Positions 1-9,485 of a stretch of 64,000 nucleotides of DNA are shown piece after piece. Made by a program: the position numbers and the translations under genes. Below the pieces are notes generated by a model. It was not told the origin of the DNA. It worked only from the letters and a program-made list of their open reading frames with translations, and did no database searches. The DNA is from Polyangiaceae bacterium (GTDB taxonomy: Bacteria > Myxococcota_A > Polyangia > Polyangiales > Polyangiaceae), in NCBI GenBank assembly GCA_029261965.1, contig JAJDAH010000188.1, positions 1 to 64,000 of the forward strand. Direction: 5' to 3'. How positions within the stretch are numbered: the first letter of the stretch is position 1; the number at the start of each line of letters is the position of its first letter.

Positions 1-1
1 G

Positions 2-541
2 ACCGAGATGGCCATGCCCGACGCACCGTTAATCCCGCCGGAGCCGGTTGAAACGACTCCACTGCCGCCGGCCTCCGCAGCGGTCACGGAGATTCCCAAG
101 GAGCTCACCGGCGCCCAGCTCTTCGACGCCCCGATGCCGGAGCTCATCGACAAAGCCTTCCAGCAATCGAAGACCAAGCGGCCGATCAACGTGAACAAGC
201 TCAAGCTCATGTACGCCTACGGGCAGGAAAACCCCGACGACCCGCGCCCGCAGCTGATCTTCGCGTTCGACGACATGAACCGCGATTGGCATAACGCCGC
301 CATCGATCACTATCGCGCGGCTTTCGACGCCGACCCGCGAGCCGCGGATCATCCCCGCATGCTTCCCGATCTCATCAACCTCTCGATGCAGGCGAGCCAG
401 CACCCCAAGGCCGTCACCGCAATTTCCGAAATCTACGGAGACAAAGCGCGAGGTGCTGTCGAAGCCCAGCTCGCGGAGGTCAAAAAGCGCGGCTCGAACC
501 TCGAAGCGGTGTTTCTGCAAAAGGTGCTCGACGCGCTCTGA
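2..541 (+). CDS. TPR-like hypothetical protein, 5' end cut by window
   Basis: The reading frame is open to the left edge, so the first visible ATG (position 8) need not be the true start. The visible 179 codons have a Pro/Ala-rich stretch followed by a helical domain containing 'YAYGQENPDDPRPQ'. The same block, as 'YKYGQEHPTDARPQ', occurs in the protein at 14249-14953, and the two align through the following 'AFDD/AFED...HY' segment, so they are paralogs. The 14 kb copy has an N-terminal membrane anchor, so this one probably has one too, beyond the edge. The helical pattern resembles a TPR-like repeat, which is inference. Function unknown. Confidence 0.7.
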   Translation, partial: TEMAMPDAPLIPPEPVETTPLPPASAAVTEIPKELTGAQLFDAPMPELIDKAFQQSKTKRPINVNKLKLMYAYGQENPDDPRPQLIFAFDDMNRDWHNAAIDHYRAAFDADPRAADHPRMLPDLINLSMQASQHPKAVTAISEIYGDKARGAVEAQLAEVKKRGSNLEAVFLQKVLDAL

Positions 542-592
542 AAAAGCACGCTGGTCGCAGCCGAGGGCGAGCGGTACTCTGAAGCCACCGAC

Positions 593-2158
593 GTGTTGGT
601 CGACAGAAGCCTGAGCTTGGCGGCGAGCACGTTCGTCGCGCTCGCCACCGCTTGCGGCAGCAGCGGCAGCGCTGACCCCGTGGCTTTTGGTGGCGGGCCG
701 AGCGCCGGCGGGGCGGGCGGAAGCGGCGCGAGTCCGGGCCAAGGGGGCACCGCGGCGACGGCGGGAGCGGCGGGAAGCGGGGGCACGAGCGGCGGGGGCA
801 CCGGAGGCGCGGCCGTGGGCGGCGCGGCAGGCATGTCCGTGGGGGGTGGCGCTGGTTCTGCAGGCGCCGGAGGGGTCGCGAGCCAGGTTCCGCCCTACGA
901 CGAGCGCGCCAGCGATCGCGACGGGTGCGTTTTCGCTCCGGGCATGCTCACCACCGAAACCGTTGGTCCCAACGTGCCCCACGGCGACGCGCTGCCTTTC
1001 GAGCACGTGGTCGTGCTGATGATGGAGAACCGGAGCTTCGACCACTACTTTTCGAAGCTTCCGGACGTCGGGATCACCGACGTCGATGTGGCGAGCGACA
1101 GCGACTTCAACTTCGACCCGCTGCAGATCCCACCGGAGCAGGTCACTCGATTCCACGAAACGCGACAGTGCATCGTCGACGTTGCGCACCATTGGACCGA
1201 AGTGCACTTGCAATTCAACCTCGGCATGATGGACGGCTTCGTCGCCACCAACAATCCGGGTGGTGCGCGGGCGATGGGCTACTACGACCAAAACGATCTG
1301 CCCTATTACTATTGGTTGGCGCAGAACTTCTCGCTGAGCGACCGGCACTTCTCGTCGCTGCTCGGCCCGACCTGGCCAAACCGGTTCTACTTCTACGGAG
1401 CCACGTCGTGGGGCAACACGAAAACCGGCGACATCAGTGTGCTCATCGACGACAGGTACCAGACCGCGAACAAGATCACCGACCAGCTAGACGCCGCGGG
1501 TCGCTCTTGGAAGATCTATCGCGACGGGCTCGTCAGCTTCGGGATAATTTTCGACCCGCTCAACCCCAGGTACATCGGCACGTCGATGGCCGAGTTCGAC
1601 GCCGACGTGGACAACGACACCCTGCCGAACCTGTCGATCATCGACCCGACCTTCCTCGGAAGCCAGCAGAACGACGAGCACCCCCCCGCCAACACCCAGC
1701 TCGGCCCCGAGTTCGTCGGTCGGGTGCTCAACAAGATCCTGTCGAACCCGGTCGTGTGGCAAAAAACGGTGTTCGTTCTCTTCTACGACGAGCATGGCGG
1801 CTTCTACGACCACACGCCGCCGCCGCCGGCCTGTGAGCCCGACAACTTCGTGCCGCAAGACTTCCGGTTCGACCGCCTGGGCATCCGCACGCCCATCATC
1901 GTGGCGAGTCCCTGGAACAAGCGCGGATACGTGAGCCACATCGTCACCGATCTGACGAGCGTCACACGGTTCATCCAGAACCGTTTCGATCTGCCGGCGA
2001 TGACGGCGCGAGACGCCAACGCATGGCCGATGCTCGACATGTTCGACTTCACGAATCCGCCGAACCTCGCCGCTCCCGCCGGCGCGCCCTCTCACCTCGC
2101 CCCGCAAGCCGGCAAGGATTTCTGCGCGAACAATCCGCCGGGAACCGGGCGCCCATGA
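593..2158 (+). CDS. Secreted phosphoesterase lipoprotein (phospholipase C / acid phosphatase family)
   Basis: 521 aa from a GTG start. The signal peptide ends in a lipobox with Cys21 (LATAC), then comes a Gly/Ala-rich linker to about residue 95. The catalytic domain follows: 'MMENRSFDHYF' at 143-153 is the N-terminal metal/nucleophile signature of the PF04185 phosphoesterases (non-haemolytic phospholipase C and AcpA-type acid phosphatases). 'NDEHPP' near 360 and 'FYDEHGGFYDH' near 397-407 supply further metal ligands. It probably hydrolyses phosphodiesters or phosphomonoesters at the cell surface; the sequence does not tell phospholipid from other substrates. Its stop overlaps the next ATG (ATGA), so the two are translationally coupled. 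Confidence 0.9.
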   Translation: MLVDRSLSLAASTFVALATACGSSGSADPVAFGGGPSAGGAGGSGASPGQGGTAATAGAAGSGGTSGGGTGGAAVGGAAGMSVGGGAGSAGAGGVASQVPPYDERASDRDGCVFAPGMLTTETVGPNVPHGDALPFEHVVVLMMENRSFDHYFSKLPDVGITDVDVASDSDFNFDPLQIPPEQVTRFHETRQCIVDVAHHWTEVHLQFNLGMMDGFVATNNPGGARAMGYYDQNDLPYYYWLAQNFSLSDRHFSSLLGPTWPNRFYFYGATSWGNTKTGDISVLIDDRYQTANKITDQLDAAGRSWKIYRDGLVSFGIIFDPLNPRYIGTSMAEFDADVDNDTLPNLSIIDPTFLGSQQNDEHPPANTQLGPEFVGRVLNKILSNPVVWQKTVFVLFYDEHGGFYDHTPPPPACEPDNFVPQDFRFDRLGIRTPIIVASPWNKRGYVSHIVTDLTSVTRFIQNRFDLPAMTARDANAWPMLDMFDFTNPPNLAAPAGAPSHLAPQAGKDFCANNPPGTGRP

Positions 2159-3003
2159 ATCGGCCGCTTCGCCGTCGTGCAGGGAGTTGGCTGACCATCG
2201 CGACAATCGCCAGCGTCATCGGCTGTAGCAGCGACGGATCGAGCCGCGGTGGATTCGGCGGCGCGAGCGCCGGCGGAACGTCTGGCGGCGCCGCCGCGAC
2301 GGGGAGCGGAGGTGGCGCTGGAGCGGCTGCAGGCGGAGCTGCCGGCGCCGCCGCCGCGGGAGGCGCGGCCGGTACACCATCCGGCGGTGCCGCGAACACC
2401 GGCGGTGCCGCGGGCATGGCAGGCAGTGGGGGCGTCGGTGGCAGCGCTGGCACCGGCGGCAGCGCTGGCATCGGCGGCAGCGCTGGAGCTGGCGGTGAGG
2501 GCATGGCCGGAGCCGCCGGGCTCGGCGGTACTTGCCCCGACACCGGCCCGGAGCCGAACAACAGCGAGGTCCTGGCGACACCGGCGTGCACGCCGGGCCC
2601 GTGCACCCTGACCGACACCGATACGACGGGTTCGACCGGATACGGCGGGATGAAAGCTCCCTTCACCGGAATGACCGGTCCCGGAGATCCCGACTACTTC
2701 ACGTACGAAGGCGAAGACAGGCTCTTTGCCTTCACCAACCCGGCGGCGAAAACTGCGGATGGTGGCTTTCGGATTTGTCAGTTCGCGGCGTGCAAGAACG
2801 GAACGAACGACGTGACGTGCAGGCAGGGAATTGCCGCGATGAGCCCGAACGGGATCCGCGGATGCTGCGCCATGGCACCCGGCGAAGTGCAGTCCGACCA
2901 CGATTGTCCCGCGAGCCCGACCGACGACGACTCGGCCACGGTGTGGGTGCGCATCGACATGGCGACGGCGTGCACGAGCTACTCCGTCGACTATCACTTC
3001 TGA
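2155..3003 (+). CDS. Gly-rich lipoprotein of unknown function
   Basis: 282 aa. I chose the ATG that overlaps the preceding stop (ATGA) because it gives a good signal peptide with lipobox VIGC (Cys24); upstream in-frame starts lie inside the phosphoesterase gene. Residues about 28-125 are a low-complexity Gly/Ala/Ser linker, with an 18-bp tandem repeat near 2440-2490 coding for GGSAG-type units. The C-terminal 150 residues have several Cys and a segment on phenotype-neutral Gly/Asp residues ('DPDYFTYEGEDRL') that resembles secreted beta-sandwich domains. No enzyme motif is recognised. It is probably cotranscribed with the phosphoesterase and displayed on the outer membrane. Confidence 0.8.
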   Translation: MNRPLRRRAGSWLTIATIASVIGCSSDGSSRGGFGGASAGGTSGGAAATGSGGGAGAAAGGAAGAAAAGGAAGTPSGGAANTGGAAGMAGSGGVGGSAGTGGSAGIGGSAGAGGEGMAGAAGLGGTCPDTGPEPNNSEVLATPACTPGPCTLTDTDTTGSTGYGGMKAPFTGMTGPGDPDYFTYEGEDRLFAFTNPAAKTADGGFRICQFAACKNGTNDVTCRQGIAAMSPNGIRGCCAMAPGEVQSDHDCPASPTDDDSATVWVRIDMATACTSYSVDYHF

Positions 3004-3006
3004 GAA

Positions 3007-4383
3007 GTGCGCGAACGACGAGCGACCATCGGGCTCATCGCGGCGGCCATGGCCGCGGGCGGGGCAACGGCGTATTGGATTTGGTCGACGCAGATCGACG
3101 ACGCGCCCGCTCGCAAATCACACGTGAGTCCCGTGGGCCCGAGGACGGCGACCTCGACGCTCCCGACCGAGGAGCGTCCGGCTCCCGCACCACCGCCGAA
3201 GAAGATTGCCGACTTCGAAGTCGGTGCCGCCGCCACAGCATTCACTCTGCGTGTGGACGGGCGGGCCGAGGCGGCGACGATTCTCGTGAACGCGACGTTC
3301 GCCGAAGGTCGCGGCTCGAATAGCTGGCTCGTGCGCTCCGCCGATCGCGGAGCCTCCTGGACCTCGTCGTCCCTCGGCGTTGCCAAGAGCGAGCCTCGCG
3401 TCGTTTTCGACGACCGAGGAGCTCGCGCGAGCATTCATTGGGCGGGCGGACCCGAGCCGGCTCGAGTCCGTTGGCTCGACGGGAAGGTCGAGAGCCACGA
3501 GGTGGGGCCAGCGACGGAGATGCCCGCCAAGGTCGGCTCTATCGCCGCGCTCATCGAAAGGAACGAAGAAACATGGCTCGCAATCGCGAGCACCGACGGC
3601 GTCCGATCGACCGTCCGGTACTTCCCTCGCGACGGCGGACCGGTGATTCGACGACCCATGCCCTCGGGACAGCTCGCCGCCGTTTGGTCCGGTGCGGCGC
3701 CGCGCGTGCTGTGGCACACGAAATCGAAGACCGGCTTCTTGCAACTCGAGCAGCGGGGCATCCCGCCGCCAGGCGAGGACTGGCCCGCTCCGACGACGAC
3801 GATCGTGCCCTACACACCGGCCCTGGAACTGGTGCCGACCGCGGATTCCAGCTGCGGTCGAGACGATCCACGATTCGCCGCCTTCGTCGGTAGGGGTCCG
3901 GAGAAGAGCGTGCTCGTGCTGGCGCGTGACGGCGAGCTCCTCCCCTATCGCTTCTCGGGACACAGCAAAGAAGTCGACGTGCTGTGCGGCGCGTGTATTC
4001 CGGGGCTTCTCGAACGATCCGACGATGGCCTGCGCGTCTTTCTGCCGGTGCGTAGAACGTTGTCCGCAACGAAGATCTCCACCGATCCGGGGTTCGACTC
4101 GAAAGCAAACGCCATGGCTACGGCAACGTGCACGCGGGGCGCGCTTCTGACCGTGTATGTCGCCCATGGCCGCGTTTTCGTCCAGCGCTCGGATCCCAAA
4201 GTTGCCTGGCGATTTCTGAAGCCGTACGCGCTGAGCACGAGCCCCCCCGAAGGCACGGTCGAGGCGATCGGGGCGATCGGATTAGAACAGCGTTTTGTCG
4301 TCGTCTGGGCGCGCAGGACCGGCGAGCAACTCCGACTCGAAAGCCTGATGAGCGACGACGGTGGCGCCACGTGGACGAACTGA
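3007..4383 (+). CDS. Membrane-anchored beta-propeller-like protein
   Basis: 458 aa from GTG, only 3 nt after the previous stop, so probably the third gene of one operon. A hydrophobic segment at about 7-24 is a signal anchor, followed by a Pro-rich spacer to about 65. The rest has repeated blade-like units with Asp-box-like signatures ('SADRGASW' near 112 and 'SDDGGATWTN' at the extreme C-terminus), as in BNR/sialidase-like propellers. Sialidase catalytic Arg/Glu residues cannot be assigned, so a binding or structural role is as likely as an enzymatic one. Function unknown. Confidence 0.75.
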   Translation: MRERRATIGLIAAAMAAGGATAYWIWSTQIDDAPARKSHVSPVGPRTATSTLPTEERPAPAPPPKKIADFEVGAAATAFTLRVDGRAEAATILVNATFAEGRGSNSWLVRSADRGASWTSSSLGVAKSEPRVVFDDRGARASIHWAGGPEPARVRWLDGKVESHEVGPATEMPAKVGSIAALIERNEETWLAIASTDGVRSTVRYFPRDGGPVIRRPMPSGQLAAVWSGAAPRVLWHTKSKTGFLQLEQRGIPPPGEDWPAPTTTIVPYTPALELVPTADSSCGRDDPRFAAFVGRGPEKSVLVLARDGELLPYRFSGHSKEVDVLCGACIPGLLERSDDGLRVFLPVRRTLSATKISTDPGFDSKANAMATATCTRGALLTVYVAHGRVFVQRSDPKVAWRFLKPYALSTSPPEGTVEAIGAIGLEQRFVVVWARRTGEQLRLESLMSDDGGATWTN

Positions 4384-4392
4384 CCCCCGCGC

Positions 4393-5529
4393 TCAGGTGC
4401 CGACTGGGATCTTGACGCAGAAACGCGCTCCTCGAGGCTCGTTGTCCTCGACCCAGATCCGTCCGCCGTGGACCTCGGCAGCGAGACGGCAGAACGTCAG
4501 ACCCAAACCATGGCTGCCGCCGGAGCGAGGCTCGTTGTCGATGCGAGCGTACTTGTCGAAGATCCGTTCGCGATGCGGCTCGGGCACACCGGAGCCTTCG
4601 TCGGAAATCCGGAGCTCCACGTACCCGTCTTCGACCAGTAGGTCGACGCCGACGGCGGTGCCCGTGGGCGCGTGCGCGATGGCGTTGTCCACGAGATTCG
4701 CCACCAGTCGACGAACCAAGTCGCGGTCCACATTCGCCACCGCCTCGGCCACCACCGACGATTGGATGCTCACCCCTTCCTCGGTGGCGCGAAGCCGCAT
4801 CGCTCCGACGACCTCGTTGACCAACTCCGCGAGATTGGCGTCGGCGACCTGGGGCACGAGCTGGCCATCCTCGGTGAGCTCGATGTCGAGCATATCCATC
4901 AGCATTCGATGGATGATGTCGGTCGCCTCCTTGATCTCGGATATCTGTTCGCGGTGCACACCGCTCAAGCTAGGATCCGAGAGCATGACCTGAGCGTTCA
5001 ACATGCACGTCGTCAGCGGATTTTTGAGATCGTGCATCAAAAGCGCCGCCAGATCTTTTCTCTGCTGCTGGGCCCGCTCTAGCGCATCGAGCTGAGCGCG
5101 AATCACCGTCTGGGCACGCCGCACCTCGGCGCGGAGTCGACCTATGGACCCGGCGGATCGAACTCGGACCAGAAGATCGGCTCGTTGGATCGGTTTGGTC
5201 AGAAAATCATCCGCCCCCGCTTCGACCGCGCGGCGCCGCGTGCCCTGGTCGCCGAGGGCCGTCATCATGACGACGGCCACGTCGACGCCTCCGGGCTCGC
5301 CCCGGATCTGCCGCAAGACCGCGAAGCCATCCGCATCCGGCATGAGCACGTCCAACAATACGAGCGCTGGCTGCCGCTCGCTGAAGAGCTCTACCGCCTG
5401 GGCTGCATTGGAGGCCGCGATGATGTCGTAGCCCGATGCGCCGAGCATGACCGTCAGGGCTTCGCGCAACTCCGCATCGTCGTCGACGACCAAAACGCAT
5501 TCGTTTGTGGAGCCCGCCCCCTGGCTCAA
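4393..5529 (-). CDS. Response-regulator/histidine kinase hybrid (receiver first)
   Basis: 378 aa. The start is TTG at 5529, preceded closely by a G-rich Shine-Dalgarno (gggggaga); it gives a full receiver domain. Receiver 11-125: acidic pair in 'VVDDD', phosphoacceptor Asp60 ('LLDVLMPD'), conserved Thr90 and Lys112. A coiled linker (about 130-160) leads to HisKA with His166 in 'MHDLKNPL', then HATPase_c with the N-box around Asn278/Asn282, G1 'DEGSGVP' at 310 and G2 'GGSHGLGL' near 337. There is no transmembrane segment, so it is a cytoplasmic kinase whose receiver probably gates kinase output. No partner regulator is adjacent. Confidence 0.93.
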   Translation of the reverse strand: MSQGAGSTNECVLVVDDDAELREALTVMLGASGYDIIAASNAAQAVELFSERQPALVLLDVLMPDADGFAVLRQIRGEPGGVDVAVVMMTALGDQGTRRRAVEAGADDFLTKPIQRADLLVRVRSAGSIGRLRAEVRRAQTVIRAQLDALERAQQQRKDLAALLMHDLKNPLTTCMLNAQVMLSDPSLSGVHREQISEIKEATDIIHRMLMDMLDIELTEDGQLVPQVADANLAELVNEVVGAMRLRATEEGVSIQSSVVAEAVANVDRDLVRRLVANLVDNAIAHAPTGTAVGVDLLVEDGYVELRISDEGSGVPEPHRERIFDKYARIDNEPRSGGSHGLGLTFCRLAAEVHGGRIWVEDNEPRGARFCVKIPVGT

Positions 5530-5589
5530 ATCTCCCCCGCCTTTCGCGCGCAGTGTACAGAACCCGCGCCGGGCGCGCGAGCGCTTACG

Positions 5590-7038
5590 TCAGGACCAAC
5601 GAGGCGCCAGCAAGCGTCGTTTTCCTACAGCAGCTAGCGGCACGTCCGGCGAATCGAGCTCGAGTCGATCCCAAAGCCGACACGTCACCTGTTTGTGCAT
5701 CTGGTCCAGGCCTTCGCAATAGTTGGTGAAGGAACACCTTCGGATCTCGTCACCCCTGCCGAGGTGCATCTTCCGGAACCAATCCGGATCCGCGAGCGAC
5801 TGGCGCGCCGCGCCGATGATATCGGCTCCGGCGCGTTCGAGGATGCCCTCGGCTTGATCGAACGTGGAAATCCCACCGGCCACGACCACCGGAGTCTGAA
5901 AACCCGCCTTCCTCACCGAAGAACGCACAGTTTGCACATCGGCGACGTTCCGACCGAAGGGGCCGACTTCGTCGCTCAGTACCGTCGGCATGCACTCGTA
6001 GCCGCTCCGGCCGGTGTACGGATACGCCGCCTCGCCCACCCGCGGTTGTTTGGCGTCCTCGAACTTGCCGCCCCGCGAGAGGGAGAGGAAGTCGACGCCG
6101 GCGCGGGCGAGCTCGACGGCGAAGAACTCGGCATCTTCTGCGCGGCTCCCGCCGTGGATGACTTCGTCCGTGAGGTATCGAGCGCCAACGGCCAAACCAG
6201 TACCGACGCGGGCACGCACCCGGGCCAGCACTTCCAGCGGAAGGCGCGCGCGGCCTTCGAGCGACCCTCCGTAGCCGTCGCGGCGGTCGTTTCGAGCGCT
6301 CAAGAACGACGCCATCGTGTAGGCGTGCGCGTAGTGAAGCTCGACCCCGTCGAAGCCGGCCTTCTCGGCGCGCGACGCGGCGGACGCGAACAAGTCCGGC
6401 AGCACTCGAGGAAGTTCGCGCACGTGCTCGAGGTGCGTATCCGTAACCCGTTCGCGGTAACCGAACCTCAACGCCTCGAGCTCGCGCTCGCTCAGGACCG
6501 TTTCGAGCTCGGCTTCCGGCATGGCGGCGAGCACGGTGCGGATCTCGTCGTCGGTCTTGGCGCGGGCGCGCAGCGCGCGGCGGTGCTCATCGGTGACGAG
6601 CAAATACCTCGAAAAATACTTCTCGGTCGTTGGCCGGCGATGGATACGCAGAAAATCGATGATCTGAATCAGCAGGCGGGTCTTCCCGCCGCTCGCCCGC
6701 GCGACCACGCGGACCAGCTCCGCGAGACCCGGCAAGAACCGATCGTGCCCGATGCGAAGAAGAGGCCCGCTCTCGACGTCGCGGATCCCCGTGGCCTCGA
6801 CGACGATGGCCCCGGGCCGACCCCGCGCGAACCGCTCGTACCAGCCGAGCACTTCGTCGGTGACAAAGCCGTCGGCGGTGGCGCGCCAGGGCACCATCGC
6901 CGGCACCCAAGTGCGTTGCTCGAGTGAAATTGGCCCGAGAGACACCGGGCTGAAGAGTCGACTCGCTTCGGCTTCTGGCTTCGAGGGCCAACGGGCTTCC
7001 AACAGTCCGTGCCGACGTCGATTCGGGGGGCGCCACAT
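5590..7038 (-). CDS. Old Yellow Enzyme family NADH:flavin oxidoreductase
   Basis: 482 aa TIM-barrel flavoenzyme. Landmarks include 'AGFDGVELHYAHAYTMASF' with the substrate-binding His-x-x-His-type pair, 'NDRRDGYGGS', and a C-terminal FMN phosphate-binding region around 'DIIGAARQSLADPDW'. Near the C-terminus three Cys (C-x5-C-x11-C, 'CSFTNYC') recall the Fe-S ligands of 2,4-dienoyl-CoA reductase-like OYEs, but the spacing differs from the classic CxxCxxxC, so a cluster is uncertain. It lacks the second flavin/NADH domain. It is on the minus strand, divergent from the aminobenzoate ligase, with the creatininase-family gene upstream. A role in reducing an aromatic-CoA-derived intermediate is inferred from position only. 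Confidence 0.85.
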   Translation of the reverse strand: MWRPPNRRRHGLLEARWPSKPEAEASRLFSPVSLGPISLEQRTWVPAMVPWRATADGFVTDEVLGWYERFARGRPGAIVVEATGIRDVESGPLLRIGHDRFLPGLAELVRVVARASGGKTRLLIQIIDFLRIHRRPTTEKYFSRYLLVTDEHRRALRARAKTDDEIRTVLAAMPEAELETVLSERELEALRFGYRERVTDTHLEHVRELPRVLPDLFASAASRAEKAGFDGVELHYAHAYTMASFLSARNDRRDGYGGSLEGRARLPLEVLARVRARVGTGLAVGARYLTDEVIHGGSRAEDAEFFAVELARAGVDFLSLSRGGKFEDAKQPRVGEAAYPYTGRSGYECMPTVLSDEVGPFGRNVADVQTVRSSVRKAGFQTPVVVAGGISTFDQAEGILERAGADIIGAARQSLADPDWFRKMHLGRGDEIRRCSFTNYCEGLDQMHKQVTCRLWDRLELDSPDVPLAAVGKRRLLAPRWS

Positions 7039-7089
7039 GATCGCTTCTCTCGTCTTGGCCGGAGCTCCGTCAGCTGCCGCTCCGCCTCC

Positions 7090-7857
7090 TCAGTCGGCGA
7101 GACCGAGCTCGGCGGCGACCGCTTCGTCGAGGATCGCGCCCAGGGTTTCTATGGTGCTCTGCCCTTCCTCCGCCGACGCGTCCGCGGGATGTCCGAAGTA
7201 CGCGCGCGGCCCGCCGGCCTCCTCGAACGTGCTCTTTCCCTCGCGGATGGCGGTGGAAAGGCTCGCCGGGTTCGGCAAGAGCTCCCGCCGCAGCTCCTCG
7301 CGCACGAGATCGGGCCTCGCCGCCATCACGATCGAACCCTCGTATTGACCCGCGTGGCAAGCCCCGCTCTTGAACTCGTCGGTCAGGCGAAGCGCCCACG
7401 GCTTTCGTGTGACGTCGGGAAAGACGAGCTTCAGCGGACCGCGCTCAGCAATCTGTTCCGCCGCCGCTCGAATCGATGCGATGTTCGACGGCTCGAGGTG
7501 CGCGTTGGCCACCGCGAGCGTGCGGACGCCATGACGGGCGAGGGCCGCGGCGACATCCACCACGAGCGCGGTCGCCGTGGCCGCCCCTATCGACACAGTG
7601 CCCGCGAACCCCGCCGCGTAGGCCGCGACGGTGTAGGCCATCGGGGGGGCCAGCAGGGCGAGCAGGCCCCGCTCTTGCAGCTTGGTCGCCGCGCGTTCGG
7701 CCATGGCCTCCGCGATGACCACGTCGGTGCAGAGCGGCAGATGCGGGCCGTGCGCCTCGGTCGCGCCAACCGGGAGAATCACCACCAGCCGCTCCTTGTC
7801 GAGCGCTTGAAACTCCTCGAAAGTCAGGTCACCGAGCCGCACGGGCCCATTGTGCAC
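7090..7857 (-). CDS. Creatininase-family amidohydrolase
   Basis: 255 aa, the usual length for the creatininase/FAPy-deformylase/MftE family (PF02633). The metal-binding signature 'PVGATEAHGPHLPLCTD' (about 30-46) is intact, with Glu, His and Asp ligands. The usual NGHGGN loop reads 'NAHLEP', and the late His/Glu motif appears as 'HAGQYEGS'. The family hydrolyses cyclic amides or trims peptides, so the substrate is not fixed by sequence. It lies 51 bp upstream of the OYE gene on the same strand and is probably cotranscribed with it. The 95-bp gap to the divergent ligase must hold both promoters. Confidence 0.85.
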   Translation of the reverse strand: MHNGPVRLGDLTFEEFQALDKERLVVILPVGATEAHGPHLPLCTDVVIAEAMAERAATKLQERGLLALLAPPMAYTVAAYAAGFAGTVSIGAATATALVVDVAAALARHGVRTLAVANAHLEPSNIASIRAAAEQIAERGPLKLVFPDVTRKPWALRLTDEFKSGACHAGQYEGSIVMAARPDLVREELRRELLPNPASLSTAIREGKSTFEEAGGPRAYFGHPADASAEEGQSTIETLGAILDEAVAAELGLAD

Positions 7858-7952
7858 CCTCGGCTGGCCCCACGCGAGCCGACCGAATCCGCAGTCCGGA
7901 CCGCAGTATTCTTCGGTGCCCAGGAGTGCCCGCTAGCTTTAGCCTGAGACGC

Positions 7953-9482
7953 ATGAGTGCCACGTCGGACCAGCTCAACATCGCCGACTACTTTCTCGAC
8001 GCCCGGGTGCGAGAGGGCTTCGGCGACAAGACCGCCATCATCTGCGGCGACGTTCGCCGGACCTATTCCGAGATCCAGTCATTGGCGAATCGTGTGGCCA
8101 ACGTGCTCGACGATCTCGGCGTCGAGCGCGAGCAGCGAGTCCTCGTCGGCTTGCCGGACATCCCGGAGTTCGTCGAGGCGTTTTTTGGCGTCTTGAAGAA
8201 CGGCTCGGTCGTGGTGATGGTCAACTGTCATTTGAAGCCGGAAGAGATCGCCTACTTCTACGAGTACACCCGAGCCAAAGTCGTTTTCGCCCACGTGGAC
8301 ACGGCCAGCGCGTTCGAAGAAGCGGCCAAAGGCGCCAAGCATCTCGAGCACCTCGTGCTCGTCGGTGGCGACGGCGACGGCTCGTTCGAAGCGCTCACTC
8401 GAAAGGCCAGCGCCGACTTCGAGACTCGAACGACCCACCGCGACGAGGCATCGATCTGGCTCTTCTCCGGCGGAACGACGGGTCGGCCGAAAGCGGTAGT
8501 TCAGACCCACCGAGCTTTCGTCAATACGACCGAGCTTTACGCCAAGAACGTTCTCGGGTTCTGCAAGGACGACATCACCCTGAGCGTGCCGAAGCTGTAC
8601 TTCGGTTATGCCACCGGGTCGAACATGCTCTTTCCGTTTTCCGTCGGCGGCACGTCGATTCTGTTCCCCGGCCGCTGCACCGCCGACGTGCTGTTCGAGC
8701 AAATACGAGCACACTCGCCAACCATCCTCATCAACGTGCCTACGATGATCAACAAGATGCTCGCGCACGAAAAAGCGAGCGAGCAAGATCTGTCTTGCCT
8801 CCGTCTGGCCACCTCCGCTGGAGAAGCGCTTCCCGTCGAGCTCTACAACCGCTGGAAAGAGGCCTACGGGGTCGAGCTCTTGGATGGTCTCGGCACGGCC
8901 GAGATGTGGCACGTGTTCTTGTCCAACCGACCCGGCGACGTCAGGCCGGGTACGCTGGGCAAGGTCGTGCCTGGCTTCGAGGTTCGGGTGCGCGACGACG
9001 ACGGCGGCGACGTCCCACGTGGAGAAGTCGGCTGGCTCTGGGTGAGAGGCGCTTCGCGCGCCATCGGCTACTGGCAGCAGATGGACAAGAGCATGAGCGC
9101 CTTCCGTGGCGAATGGTACGTGTCCGGCGACATGTTGCGCCAAGACGAAGACGGCTACTTCATCTACGGCGGCCGCGGCGACGACATGCTGAAAGTCGGC
9201 GGCAAGTGGCTCGCGCCGAGCGAGGTCGAAAACTGCCTACTCCGGCACGACCGCGTAAAAGAGTGCGCCGTGGTCGGCGTCGTCGACGACGCCGGGCTCA
9301 CCAAACCCCGAGCTTTCGTCATCCCGACGGCAAAGCAGCCCGGCCTCGAAGAAGAGCTCAAGAAGCACGTGCGCGACGAGCTCGAGCCCTACAAAGCTCC
9401 GCGAGACGTCGTCCTGATGGACGATCTGCCGCGCACGCACCTCGGCAAAGTCGACCGCGGCAAGCTCCGAGGGCTCGGTTGA
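7953..9482 (+). CDS. Benzoate/2-aminobenzoate-CoA ligase
   Basis: 509 aa ANL-superfamily acyl-CoA synthetase. I chose ATG 7953; a start nine codons upstream is possible. Motifs: P-loop 'FSGGTTGRPKAVVQTH' (about 170-185), a benzoate-ligase-like 'KLYFGYATGSNMLFP', 'GLGTAEMWH', 'YVSGDM' and the hinge/C-terminal 'GRGDDMLKVGGKW' with the adenylation Lys near the end. These match the benzoate-CoA ligase clade, which includes anaerobic benzoate and aerobic anthranilate ligases. The next gene starts 3 nt after the stop and encodes an aminobenzoyl-CoA-type monooxygenase, so I infer 2-aminobenzoate (anthranilate) or salicylate as substrate: acid + ATP + CoA to acyl-CoA + AMP + PPi. Confidence 0.9.
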   Translation: MSATSDQLNIADYFLDARVREGFGDKTAIICGDVRRTYSEIQSLANRVANVLDDLGVEREQRVLVGLPDIPEFVEAFFGVLKNGSVVVMVNCHLKPEEIAYFYEYTRAKVVFAHVDTASAFEEAAKGAKHLEHLVLVGGDGDGSFEALTRKASADFETRTTHRDEASIWLFSGGTTGRPKAVVQTHRAFVNTTELYAKNVLGFCKDDITLSVPKLYFGYATGSNMLFPFSVGGTSILFPGRCTADVLFEQIRAHSPTILINVPTMINKMLAHEKASEQDLSCLRLATSAGEALPVELYNRWKEAYGVELLDGLGTAEMWHVFLSNRPGDVRPGTLGKVVPGFEVRVRDDDGGDVPRGEVGWLWVRGASRAIGYWQQMDKSMSAFRGEWYVSGDMLRQDEDGYFIYGGRGDDMLKVGGKWLAPSEVENCLLRHDRVKECAVVGVVDDAGLTKPRAFVIPTAKQPGLEEELKKHVRDELEPYKAPRDVVLMDDLPRTHLGKVDRGKLRGLG

Positions 9483-9485
9483 GCC

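Noticed and set aside
5695-6927. 410-codon plus-strand frame opposite the OYE gene
   Set aside because: No recognisable domain; the minus frame has the full OYE signature set.
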